A stretch of DNA of 64,000 bases from Candidatus Lachnoclostridium avicola (GCA_019114465.1 DXFM01000027.1:1-64000); one strand, 5' to 3'. Numbered from the stretch's first letter, positions 23,985 through 33,087 are shown. Program-made: numbers and translations. Notes: generated by a model from the letters alone, not told the origin.

Positions 23985-25880
23985 ATGAGGAGTGTAATCG
24001 ACGCCGCGAGACGGATACGGGTTTCCTTTCAGGAGAACGGGACAGGGCGGGAGAGCTGGCTGCTGTTCGACAGCCAGGGTACACTCGTGAAGTCAGAAGG
24101 AGAAGCGCTGAAGCGGCCGGAGCTGATGGAGGCGCTGGCAGCCAGAGCGAAGGCATGTCCGAAAATATCAGGAAAAGAACAGTGGGAGATCCAGTGGGAG
24201 GGGGAGGAGCTTTCCCTCTCCGTCTGCCGGTATATCCACATGACATTGGGGGAGTTTTTTAACATCCGCGCAGACCTTTCTCCGGAGAGGGAGGCCCTGG
24301 TTGACTGTGGGCAGGGAAGAAGGCTCACTTACGGGGAGCTGAAGGAGGAGAGCGATGCCCTGGCCCTGTCTCTGATAAGGCTTGGAGTGCAGCGGGGAGA
24401 CAAGATTGCGGTGATCATGGACAACTGCTGGGAGAATGTGGTGACCAAGGAGGCCATTGAAAAGACCGGCGGTGTGATCGTAAATCTGAATATTCATGAA
24501 AAAGATGAAATGCTGGCCAGGCTGATGGGGGAGACCGATGTGAAAGCCGTGTTTATCCGCCAGGGAATTAAGGCCAGAGGGCATCTGGAAATGCTCTACG
24601 GGATGTGCCCGGAGCTGAAAAAACAGAAACCGGATACGGTCTGCTGCCGGAAGTTTCCCTGCCTGAAGCTGATTGTGGTGACAAAGCCGGACCCGTCTGC
24701 GGGCTGCGCTTACCGGTTCTGGCAGCTCCTGGAAGCAGGCAGATCCATGGATCGGGAGATTCTGAAGCGGAGAATAGAGGAAATTTCTCCGTTTGACGAT
24801 GCCACGATCATCCACACCTCCGGAACGACCGGAAAACCCAAGGGAGTGGTGCTCTGCCACGCCCAGCTCATCGAGAGCGCCTGGAGCCATGTGGAGAAGA
24901 TGGAACTTACCTGTGAGGACCGTTTTTATATGAGCTCGCCCATGTTCCACTCTCTGGGCTGCATCGGCTCAGTCATGTCCTCCATTGCCGCCGGGAATAC
25001 TCTGGTGTTTGCCGGGGGAAAAGGGTGCGAAGGACTGCTGGATACGCTCAGGGAGGAGCGGTGCACGGTTTTGAGCGGAGTCCCCACTGTCTATTTCCGT
25101 CTTCTGGAACAGGCGGAGCGGCAGCCGGAAGGGGCCGGAAAACTTATGCTCCGCCTTTGTGTCTCAGCGGGGGCGCCCTGTCCGTCCACTGTGTATAGGG
25201 GGCTGATGGAAAAGCTGGGCGTGAAAAGGATCCTGACCATGTACGGCATGACGGAGGCAGGCCCCGGGATCTCCAGTTCCATGGCGGAGACTCCGGATCA
25301 GACCGCTGCCCTGGCCGGCTGCGAGCCCTGGCCGGGAGTGGAACTGAAGATCCGGGATCTGGAAACCGGGCGGGATCTGCCGGCCGGCGAAGCCGGTGAA
25401 GTCTGCGTGAGAAGCTTTGGGGTGATGAAGGAGTATTACAACAACCCGGAGGAGACCAGGCAGGCGGTGGACGGCCAGGGATGGCTCTTTACCGGGGATG
25501 TGGGCTATCTTTCCGAGGAGGGAAAACTCTTTCTCCTGGGACGATGCAAGGATCTGATCATCCACGGAGGGGAAAATATCAGCCCCAACGAGGTGGAGGA
25601 GTTTCTGCGGCGCCATGAGGCGGTGGAGGATGCCGCTGTGGTGGGAGTTCCGGATCCGCAGTACGGGGAAAATGTGTTCGCGTTCGTGCGGCCAAAGCCC
25701 GGGCATAAGATCAGCCAGGAAGATCTGATCCAGTGGTGCAGGGGAAAGATCGCCACCATAAAAATTCCGCAGATGATAGAGTTCGTGGATGATTTTCCGG
25801 TCGGCGCGTCAGGAAAAACCGATAAGCGGGAGCTGGAAAAGCGGGCCCGCGTCCTCTGCGGGACGGCAGAAAAGGCATAG
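23985..25880 (+). CDS. AMP-forming acyl-CoA ligase
   Basis: This 631-residue adenylate-forming enzyme activates a carboxylic acid with ATP and CoA. P-loop H-T-S-G-T-T-G-K-P-K-G is at 277-287, Y-G-M-T-E near 424, G-D-V-G near 505, and the C-terminal catalytic Lys in S-G-K-T-D-K near 610. An N-terminal extension of about 85 residues precedes the first recognisable fold, making it longer than typical benzoate or medium-chain ligases. Its place between a Mo-hydroxylase and CoA-transferase, thioesterase and MocA genes suggests the acid is the hydroxylase substrate or product. Specificity cannot be read from sequence. Confidence 0.9.
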   Translation: MRSVIDAARRIRVSFQENGTGRESWLLFDSQGTLVKSEGEALKRPELMEALAARAKACPKISGKEQWEIQWEGEELSLSVCRYIHMTLGEFFNIRADLSPEREALVDCGQGRRLTYGELKEESDALALSLIRLGVQRGDKIAVIMDNCWENVVTKEAIEKTGGVIVNLNIHEKDEMLARLMGETDVKAVFIRQGIKARGHLEMLYGMCPELKKQKPDTVCCRKFPCLKLIVVTKPDPSAGCAYRFWQLLEAGRSMDREILKRRIEEISPFDDATIIHTSGTTGKPKGVVLCHAQLIESAWSHVEKMELTCEDRFYMSSPMFHSLGCIGSVMSSIAAGNTLVFAGGKGCEGLLDTLREERCTVLSGVPTVYFRLLEQAERQPEGAGKLMLRLCVSAGAPCPSTVYRGLMEKLGVKRILTMYGMTEAGPGISSSMAETPDQTAALAGCEPWPGVELKIRDLETGRDLPAGEAGEVCVRSFGVMKEYYNNPEETRQAVDGQGWLFTGDVGYLSEEGKLFLLGRCKDLIIHGGENISPNEVEEFLRRHEAVEDAAVVGVPDPQYGENVFAFVRPKPGHKISQEDLIQWCRGKIATIKIPQMIEFVDDFPVGASGKTDKRELEKRARVLCGTAEKA

Positions 25881-25899
25881 AGAAAGGATGAGATTCATT

Positions 25900-27498
25900 A
25901 TGGCAGAATTTATTACGATAAAAGAAGCAGCAGAGCTGATCCCGGATCAGGCGGTCATCGGTTCCGCGGTACAGGGAATGACCGGGTGGCCGGAGGAGAT
26001 CGGCATTGCCATCGAAAAAAGATTTCTGGAGACGGGACATCCGTCATCCATCACTCATATTCACGGAGCCGGCCAGGGAGATTTCGGCAGAATGTCGCCG
26101 GATGGAAAGACCTGCCGCGGAGAATGCGTGCTGGCCCATGACGGACTTCTGGCCTGCAGCATCCACGGCCACGTGGGCTGTTCCTTTAAGGTGACGCAGC
26201 AGATCGCGGAGAATAAGATTCTGGCCTACAACATTCCCCTGGGAGTGGTGGGGCAGGTGTGGAGAGAAGTGGGAAGAGGATTCCCCGGCCTTCTGACGAA
26301 GGTGGGTCTGGGGACGTTTATGGATCCCCGCTATGACGGCGCCATGATCAACGAAAAGACCAAAAAAGAGGGGAAGCCCATTGTCAAATATATTCCGGAT
26401 TTTGAGGGGGAGGAGTATCTGTTCTACACTCTGCCGAAGCTGGACGTGGCTCTTCTGAGGGCGACCACGGCGGACGAAGAGGGAAATCTGACCTATGAAA
26501 AAGAGTGCATGCCCTGCGAGCCCCTGGATCTGGTCATGGCGGCGAAAGCTTCAGGCGCCATTGTGATCGCCCAGGTGGAGCGGGTGGCCCAGGCCGGTTC
26601 TCTGGATCCCAGAGACGTGAAGATACCTGGAATGCTGGTGGATTACGTCTGTGTGGCGGAGCATCCGGAAAATATTATGCAGACCCATATCACCCATTTT
26701 AACCCCGCCTTTACCGGTGAGATTAAAGTGCCGATCAAAAAGGATGAGGAGGAGATGCCCCTGGATCCGAAGAAGGTGTTTACCAGACGAGCGGCCATGG
26801 AGATCCACAGAGGAGACAAGTGCAATATGGGCATTGGAATGCCCGGCCTGATCCCAAAGGTGCTCATCGAGGAAGGCGTGGATTCAGAGGTGATGCTGAT
26901 CTCGGAGTCCGGTCTGATCGGCGGTATTCCGGCATCAGGGGGAGATTTCGGCGCCCATTACAATCCGGAAGCCATGCTGAACCAGACGGATCATTTCAGC
27001 TTCTTTGACCAGGGCGGCCTGGATGTGGCGTTTTTCGGCCTCAGCGAGGTGGATCGGGACGGAAATGTGAACACCACAAACCTGAACGGGAAAATTGCCG
27101 GAGTGGGCGGATTCCCCAACATCTCCGCCAACGCGAAGCATTCGGTGTTCGTGGGCTTTTTCACCGCCGGAGGATTAAAATGCCATCTGGAAGACGGAAA
27201 ACTGGTGATTGATCAGGAAGGCCGTTTTGACAAATTTGTAAACGGCTGCCGGCAGCTTTCTTTTAACGCGGAACAGTCCCTGGCCAAGGGAAACAAGGTG
27301 ACGTTCATCACGGAGCGCTGCGTGCTCGTCCGCACGAAAGAGGGAATGGTCCTCACGGAAATCGCTCCCGGCGTTGATTTAAAGACCCAGGTGCTGGATC
27401 ACATCGGGTTTGATCCCATCATTCCGGAAGGCGGACCGGCTCTCATGGATGAGAGACTGTTCCAGGAGACCTGGGGACATCTGAGAGATACATTCTAA
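25900..27498 (+). CDS. family I acyl-CoA:acid CoA-transferase, fused alpha-beta
   Basis: This 532-residue fused CoA-transferase is of the propionate/acetoacetate CoA-transferase type. Two tandem CoA-transferase I domains (about 1-290 and 300-520) are visible. The catalytic Glu336 lies in I-S-E-S-G-L-I-G-G, matching the S-E-N-G/E-S-G active-site context. It would exchange CoA between a product thioester and acetate or the incoming acid, saving ATP compared with the ligase. The start is ATG at 25900 after GAAAGGA, 19 bases after the ligase stop, in the same operon. Confidence 0.88.
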   Translation: MAEFITIKEAAELIPDQAVIGSAVQGMTGWPEEIGIAIEKRFLETGHPSSITHIHGAGQGDFGRMSPDGKTCRGECVLAHDGLLACSIHGHVGCSFKVTQQIAENKILAYNIPLGVVGQVWREVGRGFPGLLTKVGLGTFMDPRYDGAMINEKTKKEGKPIVKYIPDFEGEEYLFYTLPKLDVALLRATTADEEGNLTYEKECMPCEPLDLVMAAKASGAIVIAQVERVAQAGSLDPRDVKIPGMLVDYVCVAEHPENIMQTHITHFNPAFTGEIKVPIKKDEEEMPLDPKKVFTRRAAMEIHRGDKCNMGIGMPGLIPKVLIEEGVDSEVMLISESGLIGGIPASGGDFGAHYNPEAMLNQTDHFSFFDQGGLDVAFFGLSEVDRDGNVNTTNLNGKIAGVGGFPNISANAKHSVFVGFFTAGGLKCHLEDGKLVIDQEGRFDKFVNGCRQLSFNAEQSLAKGNKVTFITERCVLVRTKEGMVLTEIAPGVDLKTQVLDHIGFDPIIPEGGPALMDERLFQETWGHLRDTF

Positions 27499-27517
27499 GG
27501 GATTGGAGATCAGAAAA

Positions 27518-27934
27518 ATGGGAGAACGACTGGAGTTTGAGCACTGTTTTGTCTGCGGACCGAAAAATCCCGTGGGACTGCACCTGGATATTCACAGGGA
27601 GGATAAGCGGACCTGGTGCCGCTGGAAGGCAGGCCATGACTATGTGGGTTATGACGACATTCTCCACGGCGGAGTTCTGGCGGCGATCATGGACGACATG
27701 ATGGCCCATGCCGCCTATTCCATCGGAAAGGATGTGGCGACGGCCCATATGGAAATTGATTTCAGGACCCCGGCCTATGCGGGAGATCTGCTGGACTGTG
27801 AGGGACATGTGACAGAGATGGGCCAGGGCCGGGCAGTCCGCCTGGAGGGAACCATCCGGCGGGGAGATACGGTGATCGTCCAGGCTAAAAGCGTGATGGT
27901 GATCGTAGACTCCTCCTGGGGGAAAAGGTCATGA
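27518..27934 (+). CDS. PaaI-type hotdog thioesterase
   Basis: This 138-residue single hotdog-fold protein is expected to hydrolyse an acyl-CoA thioester. The family core L-H-G-G-V-L-A-A-I-M-D-D-M-M-A-H-A is at about 49-65, with Asp as the likely catalytic acid. An early Cys pair (C-F-V-C-G) is common in this subgroup. The ATG has GGAG eight bases upstream; a TTG at 27503 is possible but less well placed. It overlaps the next gene by four bases. It may release the final acid or rescue CoA from stalled intermediates of the local pathway. Confidence 0.82.
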   Translation: MGERLEFEHCFVCGPKNPVGLHLDIHREDKRTWCRWKAGHDYVGYDDILHGGVLAAIMDDMMAHAAYSIGKDVATAHMEIDFRTPAYAGDLLDCEGHVTEMGQGRAVRLEGTIRRGDTVIVQAKSVMVIVDSSWGKRS

Positions 27935-28530
27935 AGCCGGCGGGAGCGCTGATCCTGGCAGCGGGAATGTCCACCAGGATGCACGGGTTCAAGCCGCTTC
28001 TGGAGTTCCATGGCAGGACGATGATCGGCCGGGTGATCCACAATTTTCGTGAGGCGGGAGCCTCTCCCATTATCCTTGTGCTAGGTTTTCGGGGGGATGA
28101 CATCAAAGCCAGTCTGGCGGGGGAACCAGTGATTTTTGTGAGAAATGAAAAATATGCTTCCTCCCAGATGTTTGATTCCGTGAAGATCGGGCTTCGGAAA
28201 GCGGCCGGGGTGTGCGGCCGCGTTCTGATTGCTCCCTGTGACGCTCCGCTGATCCGGCCGGAAGTGATCCGGCGCGTCATGGAGTCTGAGTATCTGATGG
28301 CCCGGCCTTCTTTTCAGGGAAGGCCGGGCCATCCTGTTCTTCTCTCCTGCAGTCTGACAGAACAGATCTGCGGATACCAGGGGGAACGGGGGCTCCGGGG
28401 GGCGATGGAGAGCCTGGACCTTCCCATGGAAACGATACAGGCGGACGATCCCGGGATTTATCTGGATGCGGATACGCCGGAGGAATATTTAGCTCTAAAA
28501 AATATGGAAAACCAATTTACAAATTGGTGA
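27931..28530 (+). CDS. MocA-like molybdenum cofactor cytidylyltransferase
   Basis: This 199-residue NTP transferase has the fingerprint L-A-A-G-M-S-T-R-M-x-x-F-K-P-L-L at 9-24 and P-C-D-A-P-L-I near 97-103. It most resembles MocA, which joins CMP to molybdopterin to give the cytosine dinucleotide cofactor used by xanthine oxidase-family enzymes. It is translationally coupled (ATGA) to the thioesterase gene. It is the natural nucleotidyl donor step for the hydroxylase in this operon. The 3' end contains one arm set of the palindrome at 28511-28528. Confidence 0.82.
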   Translation: MKPAGALILAAGMSTRMHGFKPLLEFHGRTMIGRVIHNFREAGASPIILVLGFRGDDIKASLAGEPVIFVRNEKYASSQMFDSVKIGLRKAAGVCGRVLIAPCDAPLIRPEVIRRVMESEYLMARPSFQGRPGHPVLLSCSLTEQICGYQGERGLRGAMESLDLPMETIQADDPGIYLDADTPEEYLALKNMENQFTNW

Positions 28531-28544
28531 AGAAGAGCTATAGT
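28511..28544 (+). promoter_or_regulatory. promoter with 18-bp palindrome upstream of the cofactor/molybdate operon
   Basis: ACCAATTTACAAATTGGT (28511-28528) has eight-base arms around AC and overlaps TTTACA (28516-28521), a -35 placed 17 bases before TATAGT (28539-28544). A regulator bound here would block the promoter. The ModE-type domain protein encoded at 34901 is one candidate; the sequence does not resemble the E. coli ModE site. Confidence 0.55.
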
Positions 28545-28592
28545 TTACTCAGAACGTTATTAAAATAAAAGAATAACGAGGAGGGGCTGAAA

Positions 28593-29648
28593 ATGAAGCT
28601 GATAAAAACAGAGGATGCGGTGGGAACCGTGCTCTGCCATGATATTACCCAGATCATCAAAGGCGTGACAAAGGACGCAGTGTTCCGGAAGGGACATGTG
28701 GTGACCCCGGAGGACATTCCCGTGCTTTTAAGCGTGGGAAAAGAGTGGCTGTATGTGTGGGAGAAAGAAGAAGGAATGCTTCACGAAAATGAGGCGGCGG
28801 AAATTCTCTGTGCCATGTGCAGGGGAGACCATATGGAGCGGTCTGAGGCAAAGGAAGGTAAAATTGAGCTGACAGCCGCCTGCGACGGACTGCTCAAGGT
28901 CCATGACGGGGCCTTAAAGGCGGTCAACGGCTTCGGACAGATGATGATTGCCACCCGTCACGGCAATTTCCCGGTGAAGAAAGGAGATAAGCTGGCGGGG
29001 ACCAGAATCATTCCCCTGGTGATTGAGGAGGAGAAGATGGAGGCGGCCAGGAAAAAGGCCATGGAGCTCACCGGCGGAAAGCCGATTCTGGAGATCCTCC
29101 CCTTTGCCCGCAAGAAAGTGGGAATTGTAACCACGGGAAATGAGGTCTGGGCCGGCCGGATTCAGGATACGTTTACGCCGGTGATCCTGGAAAAGCTGGC
29201 GGAGTTTGACGCCGATGTGATCAGCCATGTGACGCTGAACGATGACGATAAGAAGGTGACTGCCGCCATTCTGGAGATGCTGAAGCAGGGGGCGGATGTG
29301 GTTATCTGCACCGGAGGCATGAGCGTAGATCCGGATGACCGGACCCCCCTTGCCATAAAAAATACGGGCAGCCGGATCGTCTCCTACGGGGCGCCGGTTC
29401 TGCCGGGAGCCATGTTTCTTCTGGCATATTACAGGGAAGGAAGAGAGGACGGACATCCGGCCGCGGTCATGGGCCTGCCCGGCTGCGTCATGTATTCCAA
29501 GAGAACCATCTTTGACCTGATCCTGCCCAGAATTATGGCGGACGATCCGGTGACGGAGGAGGAGCTGGCTGCCCTGGGACAGGGCGGTCTGTGCCTGAAC
29601 TGCCCGGAGTGCACCTTCCCCAACTGCGGTTTCGGCAAAGGCCGGTAA
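28593..29648 (+). CDS. MoeA-like molybdopterin-binding protein with four-Cys tail
   Basis: This 351-residue protein is related to MoeA and MoaB-fold molybdopterin-binding proteins. Its C-terminal half has G-I-V-T-T-G-N-E-V near 176-184, an I-C-T-G-G-M-S-V-D-P-D-D cofactor loop near 236-247 and a G-L-P-G-C-V segment near 293. The N-terminal region is shorter than in classical MoeA (about 400 residues). It ends with Cys334, Cys337, Cys340 and Cys345 in a C-x2-C-x2-C-x4-C tail, suggesting a metal or iron-sulfur site. A role in molybdate insertion into, or delivery of, the cofactor is inferred. First gene after a palindromic promoter; moaC follows 11 bases later. Confidence 0.8.
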   Translation: MKLIKTEDAVGTVLCHDITQIIKGVTKDAVFRKGHVVTPEDIPVLLSVGKEWLYVWEKEEGMLHENEAAEILCAMCRGDHMERSEAKEGKIELTAACDGLLKVHDGALKAVNGFGQMMIATRHGNFPVKKGDKLAGTRIIPLVIEEEKMEAARKKAMELTGGKPILEILPFARKKVGIVTTGNEVWAGRIQDTFTPVILEKLAEFDADVISHVTLNDDDKKVTAAILEMLKQGADVVICTGGMSVDPDDRTPLAIKNTGSRIVSYGAPVLPGAMFLLAYYREGREDGHPAAVMGLPGCVMYSKRTIFDLILPRIMADDPVTEEELAALGQGGLCLNCPECTFPNCGFGKGR

Positions 29649-29659
29649 GGAGGCTGGAT

Positions 29660-30157
29660 ATGGAATTTACTCATTTTGACGAGGACGGAAATGCCGTTAT
29701 GGTGGATGTGGGCGGCAAGGAAGAGACGAAGCGGGAAGCCACTGCCAGAGGAGTGATCTACATGAGTCCCCAGTGCCTGGATATGGTGATGCACAGAACC
29801 GTGGCCAAGGGGGACGTGCTGGGAGTGGCCAGAGTGGCCGGGATCATGGGAGCGAAGCGGACTTCCGAGCTGATTCCCCTCTGCCATGTGCTGAATCTGA
29901 CCCGGCTGACGGTGGATTTCCGGATTCTGGAGGAGGACAGCGGGATCGAAGCTGTCTGCACGGCGAAAACCACCGGAAGGACCGGAGTGGAGATGGAGGC
30001 GCTCACCGGCGTATCCACAGCCCTTCTGACCATCTACGACATGTGCAAGGCGGTGGACCGGACCATGGAGATCGGCGGCATCCACCTGGAGCACAAATCC
30101 GGCGGCCGCAGCGGAGATTTTTATAATCCCGGGAGAGGACGGAAAGTGACACCATGA
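29660..30157 (+). CDS. moaC: cyclic pyranopterin monophosphate synthase MoaC
   Basis: This 165-residue MoaC rearranges the MoaA product (3',8-cyclo-GTP) into cyclic pyranopterin monophosphate. Diagnostic segments include T-H-F-D-E-D-G-N-A-V-M-V-D-V near the start, I-P-L-C-H near 72-76 and E-A-L-T-G-V near 112-117, with M-C-K-A near 128. ATG at 29660 follows AAGGAGG; an upstream start at 29591 would lie inside the preceding gene and is rejected. It overlaps moaA by four bases. Confidence 0.96.
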   Translation: MEFTHFDEDGNAVMVDVGGKEETKREATARGVIYMSPQCLDMVMHRTVAKGDVLGVARVAGIMGAKRTSELIPLCHVLNLTRLTVDFRILEEDSGIEAVCTAKTTGRTGVEMEALTGVSTALLTIYDMCKAVDRTMEIGGIHLEHKSGGRSGDFYNPGRGRKVTP

Positions 30158-31134
30158 GAGACGGCACGGGAAGAATCATTGACTACATGAGGATCTCCAT
30201 TACTGACCGGTGCAATCTGCGGTGCAGATACTGTATGCCCGACGGGATCCAGTCCCTTCCCAGGAGAGAGATCCTGACCCTGGAGGAGATGGAGGCGGTG
30301 GCGGCCTGCGGTGCCAGGCTGGGGATCCGCCACATCAAAATTACCGGAGGAGAGCCCCTGGTGAGAAAGGACTGCTGCGACCTGGTAAAACGGATCCGGA
30401 AGATTCCCGGCATTGAGACGGTGACAATCACCACCAACGGGATCCTGCTGGCGGACAATCTGGATCGTCTGGCAGAGGCGGGAATCGACGGGATCAACAT
30501 CAGCCTGGACACTCTGGATCCGGACCGGTACCGGGAGCTCACCGGGGGAGGAGAGATCGGCCGGGTGCTGGAAGGGCTGGATCTGGCGGCGGCCGCCCAT
30601 ATTCCGGCAAAGATCAACGCCGTATCTCTGGATCTGGGAGAACAGAACTGGAAGGACCTGCTGGAGCTGGGAAGGGAGCGGCCGGTGGATGTGAGATTTA
30701 TCGAGATGATGCCCATCGGCTGCGGAAAAAATTTTCCGTCCCTGGATCACCGGGTTCTGCTGAAGCAGATGGAAGCCTGTTATCCCGGCATGGAAAAAGA
30801 CGGCAGGAGGCACGGCTTCGGGCCGGCAGTTTATTATAAAATTCCCGGTTTTAAAGGCAGCGTGGGATTTATCAGCGCCATCCACGGAAAATTCTGCAGC
30901 AGCTGCAACCGGATCCGCCTGACGGCCCAGGGGTATTTGAAAACCTGTCTCTGCTACAGCGCCGGGACAGATCTCCGGAAGATCCTGCGGGCGGATATAC
31001 CGGATCCGGCGGAGAAGGAGCGCAGGCTGGAGGCGGCGATGGAGGAGGCGGTCAGAAATAAACCCCAGGCCCACTGCTTTGAACGGCCGGAGGAGATCAC
31101 CGAGGAAGAGAACATGATCAGGATCGGAGGCTAG
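30154..31134 (+). CDS. moaA: GTP 3',8-cyclase MoaA
   Basis: This 326-residue radical SAM enzyme begins molybdopterin synthesis from GTP. The SAM-binding cluster motif C-N-L-R-C-R-Y-C is at about 20-27 and the G-G-E-P segment near 68-71. The second [4Fe-4S] motif at the C-terminus reads F-C-S-S-C-N-R-I-R-L and then C-L-C-Y near 268. The C-terminal G-G end, needed for activity in characterised MoaA, is present (R-I-G-G). Coupled to moaC by ATGA overlap and followed three bases later by the MOSC-MogA fusion. Confidence 0.97.
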   Translation: MRDGTGRIIDYMRISITDRCNLRCRYCMPDGIQSLPRREILTLEEMEAVAACGARLGIRHIKITGGEPLVRKDCCDLVKRIRKIPGIETVTITTNGILLADNLDRLAEAGIDGINISLDTLDPDRYRELTGGGEIGRVLEGLDLAAAAHIPAKINAVSLDLGEQNWKDLLELGRERPVDVRFIEMMPIGCGKNFPSLDHRVLLKQMEACYPGMEKDGRRHGFGPAVYYKIPGFKGSVGFISAIHGKFCSSCNRIRLTAQGYLKTCLCYSAGTDLRKILRADIPDPAEKERRLEAAMEEAVRNKPQAHCFERPEEITEEENMIRIGG

Positions 31135-31137
31135 GAA

Positions 31138-32118
31138 ATGACAAAGACAGAAAATAGACATTCAGAACAGGCACAGAACCGCCGGGGGACGGTCCGGGCT
31201 GTCTGCATCAGCACCGCCCGGGGGACGGAAAAAACTCCCGTGGAGGAGGGCCATTTTCTGGTGGATTTCGGCATCGAGGGAGATGCCCATGGAGGAAAAT
31301 GGCACCGTCAGGTGAGTCTGCTCTCCTACGATAAGGTGGAAGAGTTCAACCGGAGAGGAGCGGATGTAAAAGACGGGGCATTCGGGGAGAATCTGGTGGT
31401 GGAAGGCCTGGATTTCCGCTCCATGGCCGTGGGCACCCGGCTGTACGCAGGGACGGCAGTGCTGGAGATGACCCAGATCGGAAAGGAATGCCACAGCCAC
31501 TGCGCCATCTACAAGAAAATGGGAGAGTGCATCATGCCCCGGGAGGGAGTGTTTGCCAAGGTGATCCGGGAAGGGATCATACGTCCGGGGGATGTGATGG
31601 AGGCTGTGCCTCCCGCGGCGGACCGGCCGTTTCAGGCGGCGGTGATCACGCTGAGCGACAAGGGCTCCAGAGGGGAGCGGAAGGACGAGAGCGGACCAGC
31701 GGCGGCGGAAATGCTCACGGAAGCCGGCTATGAGGTGGTGGAACAGATCCTGCTGCCCGATGAGCCGGAGCAGCTGAAAAGACAGCTGATCCGACTGGCG
31801 GACGGCAGGCAGGTGGATTTGATTCTCACCAGCGGGGGAACGGGCTTTTCCCTGCGGGATCAGACGCCGGAGGCCACCATGGCGGTGGCGGACCGCAACG
31901 CTCCGGGGATCGCGGAAGCCATCCGGAGCCGTTCCATGGAGGTGACGGACCGGGCCATGCTGGGCCGGGGAGTGTCGGTGATCCGGGGAAAGACCCTGAT
32001 CATCAATCTGCCGGGAAGTCCGAAGGCAGTGAGGGAGAGCCTGGGATTTGTCCTGGGAGCTCTGGGCCACGGCCTGGGAATCCTCAGGGGCAGCGCGGGA
32101 GAGTGCGGCAGAAGCTGA
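31138..32118 (+). CDS. MOSC domain-MogA/MoaB fusion
   Basis: This 326-residue bifunctional protein has a MOSC domain at about 15-160 (G-I-E-G-D-A-H-G-G, R-Q-V-S-L, the Cys-containing I-G-K-E-C-H-S-H-C and a F-A-K-V motif). MOSC domains bind or transfer sulfurated molybdenum cofactor. Residues about 165-320 are MogA/MoaB-like (I-T-L-S-D-K-G-S-R-G-E-R-K-D-E-S-G-P, then L-T-S-G-G-T-G and L-P-G-S-P-K-A), the adenylyltransferase that prepares molybdopterin for metal insertion. The fusion puts cofactor activation and carriage in one chain. Tightly packed in the moaCA operon. Confidence 0.9.
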   Translation: MTKTENRHSEQAQNRRGTVRAVCISTARGTEKTPVEEGHFLVDFGIEGDAHGGKWHRQVSLLSYDKVEEFNRRGADVKDGAFGENLVVEGLDFRSMAVGTRLYAGTAVLEMTQIGKECHSHCAIYKKMGECIMPREGVFAKVIREGIIRPGDVMEAVPPAADRPFQAAVITLSDKGSRGERKDESGPAAAEMLTEAGYEVVEQILLPDEPEQLKRQLIRLADGRQVDLILTSGGTGFSLRDQTPEATMAVADRNAPGIAEAIRSRSMEVTDRAMLGRGVSVIRGKTLIINLPGSPKAVRESLGFVLGALGHGLGILRGSAGECGRS

Positions 32119-32175
32119 CGGAAAGGATCAGCGGAAATAGGAGAAACAGATGTGAACAGAAAGGAGCGGTCAAAT

Positions 32176-33048
32176 ATGAGAAAAAACAGACGGGCGCAGG
32201 CGGTTATCGCCATGGCTGTCGCAGCGGGAATGGTTCTGGCGGGATGTTCCGGACAGTCGGAGACGGAGAGGGACGCTCAGGAATCTGAGAGCGCTCAGGA
32301 GACGGAAACAGAGTCTCAGGCTGCCCAGGATACCCCGGCGGCAGACGGCCAGACAGAGATTCTGGTGGCGGCGGCAGCCAGCCTGAAAAATGCCTATGAG
32401 GAGGAGCTGATTCCCATGTTCCAGGAGGAACATCCGGAAATTATCGTCACCGGTACCTATGACAGCTCCGGAAAACTGCAGACCCAGATTGAGGAGGGGC
32501 TGGAGGCGGATGTGTTTATGTCAGCGGCCACCGCTCAGATGGATGCCCTGAATGAGGAGGGCCTGATCCAGACGGATACCATCGTAAATCTCCTGGAGAA
32601 CAAGATTGTTCTGATCGCCCCCGCCTCCGGCGGAGAAGACCTGAACTCTTTTGAGGATATTGTCAAGGCCCAGTCCATTGCCCTGGGCGATCCGGCCAGC
32701 GTTCCCGCCGGCCAGTATGCCCGGGAAGCGCTCACCAATCTGGGACTCTGGGATCAGATTCAGGACCGGGTCAGCTTTGGCACCAACGTGACAGAGGTCC
32801 TCAATCAGGTGGCGGCCTCCAGCGCTGATGGGGGAATCGTATACGCCACGGACGCGGCCAGCATGCCGGAGGATGTCCGCGTGATCGGGGAAGCTCCCGA
32901 GGGCAGCCTGGCGGAGCCGGTTATCTATCCGGTGGCCGTGGTGGCGGCGTCGGCCCATCCGGAGGAGGCCCGGGCATTTGTGGATTTCCTCCAGACGGAG
33001 GAGGCCATGGAAGTGTTTGAATCCTACGGGTTCGCAGACGGACGGTAA
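32176..33048 (+). CDS. modA: molybdate-binding lipoprotein ModA
   Basis: This 290-residue substrate-binding protein of the molybdate importer has a signal peptide with lipobox Cys24 (L-A-G-C) and a Glu/Ser-rich linker to about 60. The ModA fold follows with A-A-A-S-L-K-N-A-Y near 69-77, S-S-G-K-L near 105 and A-T-A-Q-M-D near 124. The Y-P-V-A-V block near 255 is typical. The ATG at 32176 follows AAGGAG by nine bases; an upstream GTG at 32152 is rejected. Part of the cofactor/molybdate operon. Tungstate binding cannot be excluded. Confidence 0.93.
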   Translation: MRKNRRAQAVIAMAVAAGMVLAGCSGQSETERDAQESESAQETETESQAAQDTPAADGQTEILVAAAASLKNAYEEELIPMFQEEHPEIIVTGTYDSSGKLQTQIEEGLEADVFMSAATAQMDALNEEGLIQTDTIVNLLENKIVLIAPASGGEDLNSFEDIVKAQSIALGDPASVPAGQYAREALTNLGLWDQIQDRVSFGTNVTEVLNQVAASSADGGIVYATDAASMPEDVRVIGEAPEGSLAEPVIYPVAVVAASAHPEEARAFVDFLQTEEAMEVFESYGFADGR

Positions 33049-33087
33049 CAGAGAAAAAACGGAGAGATGGGGACGGGAGAGGTTGCT

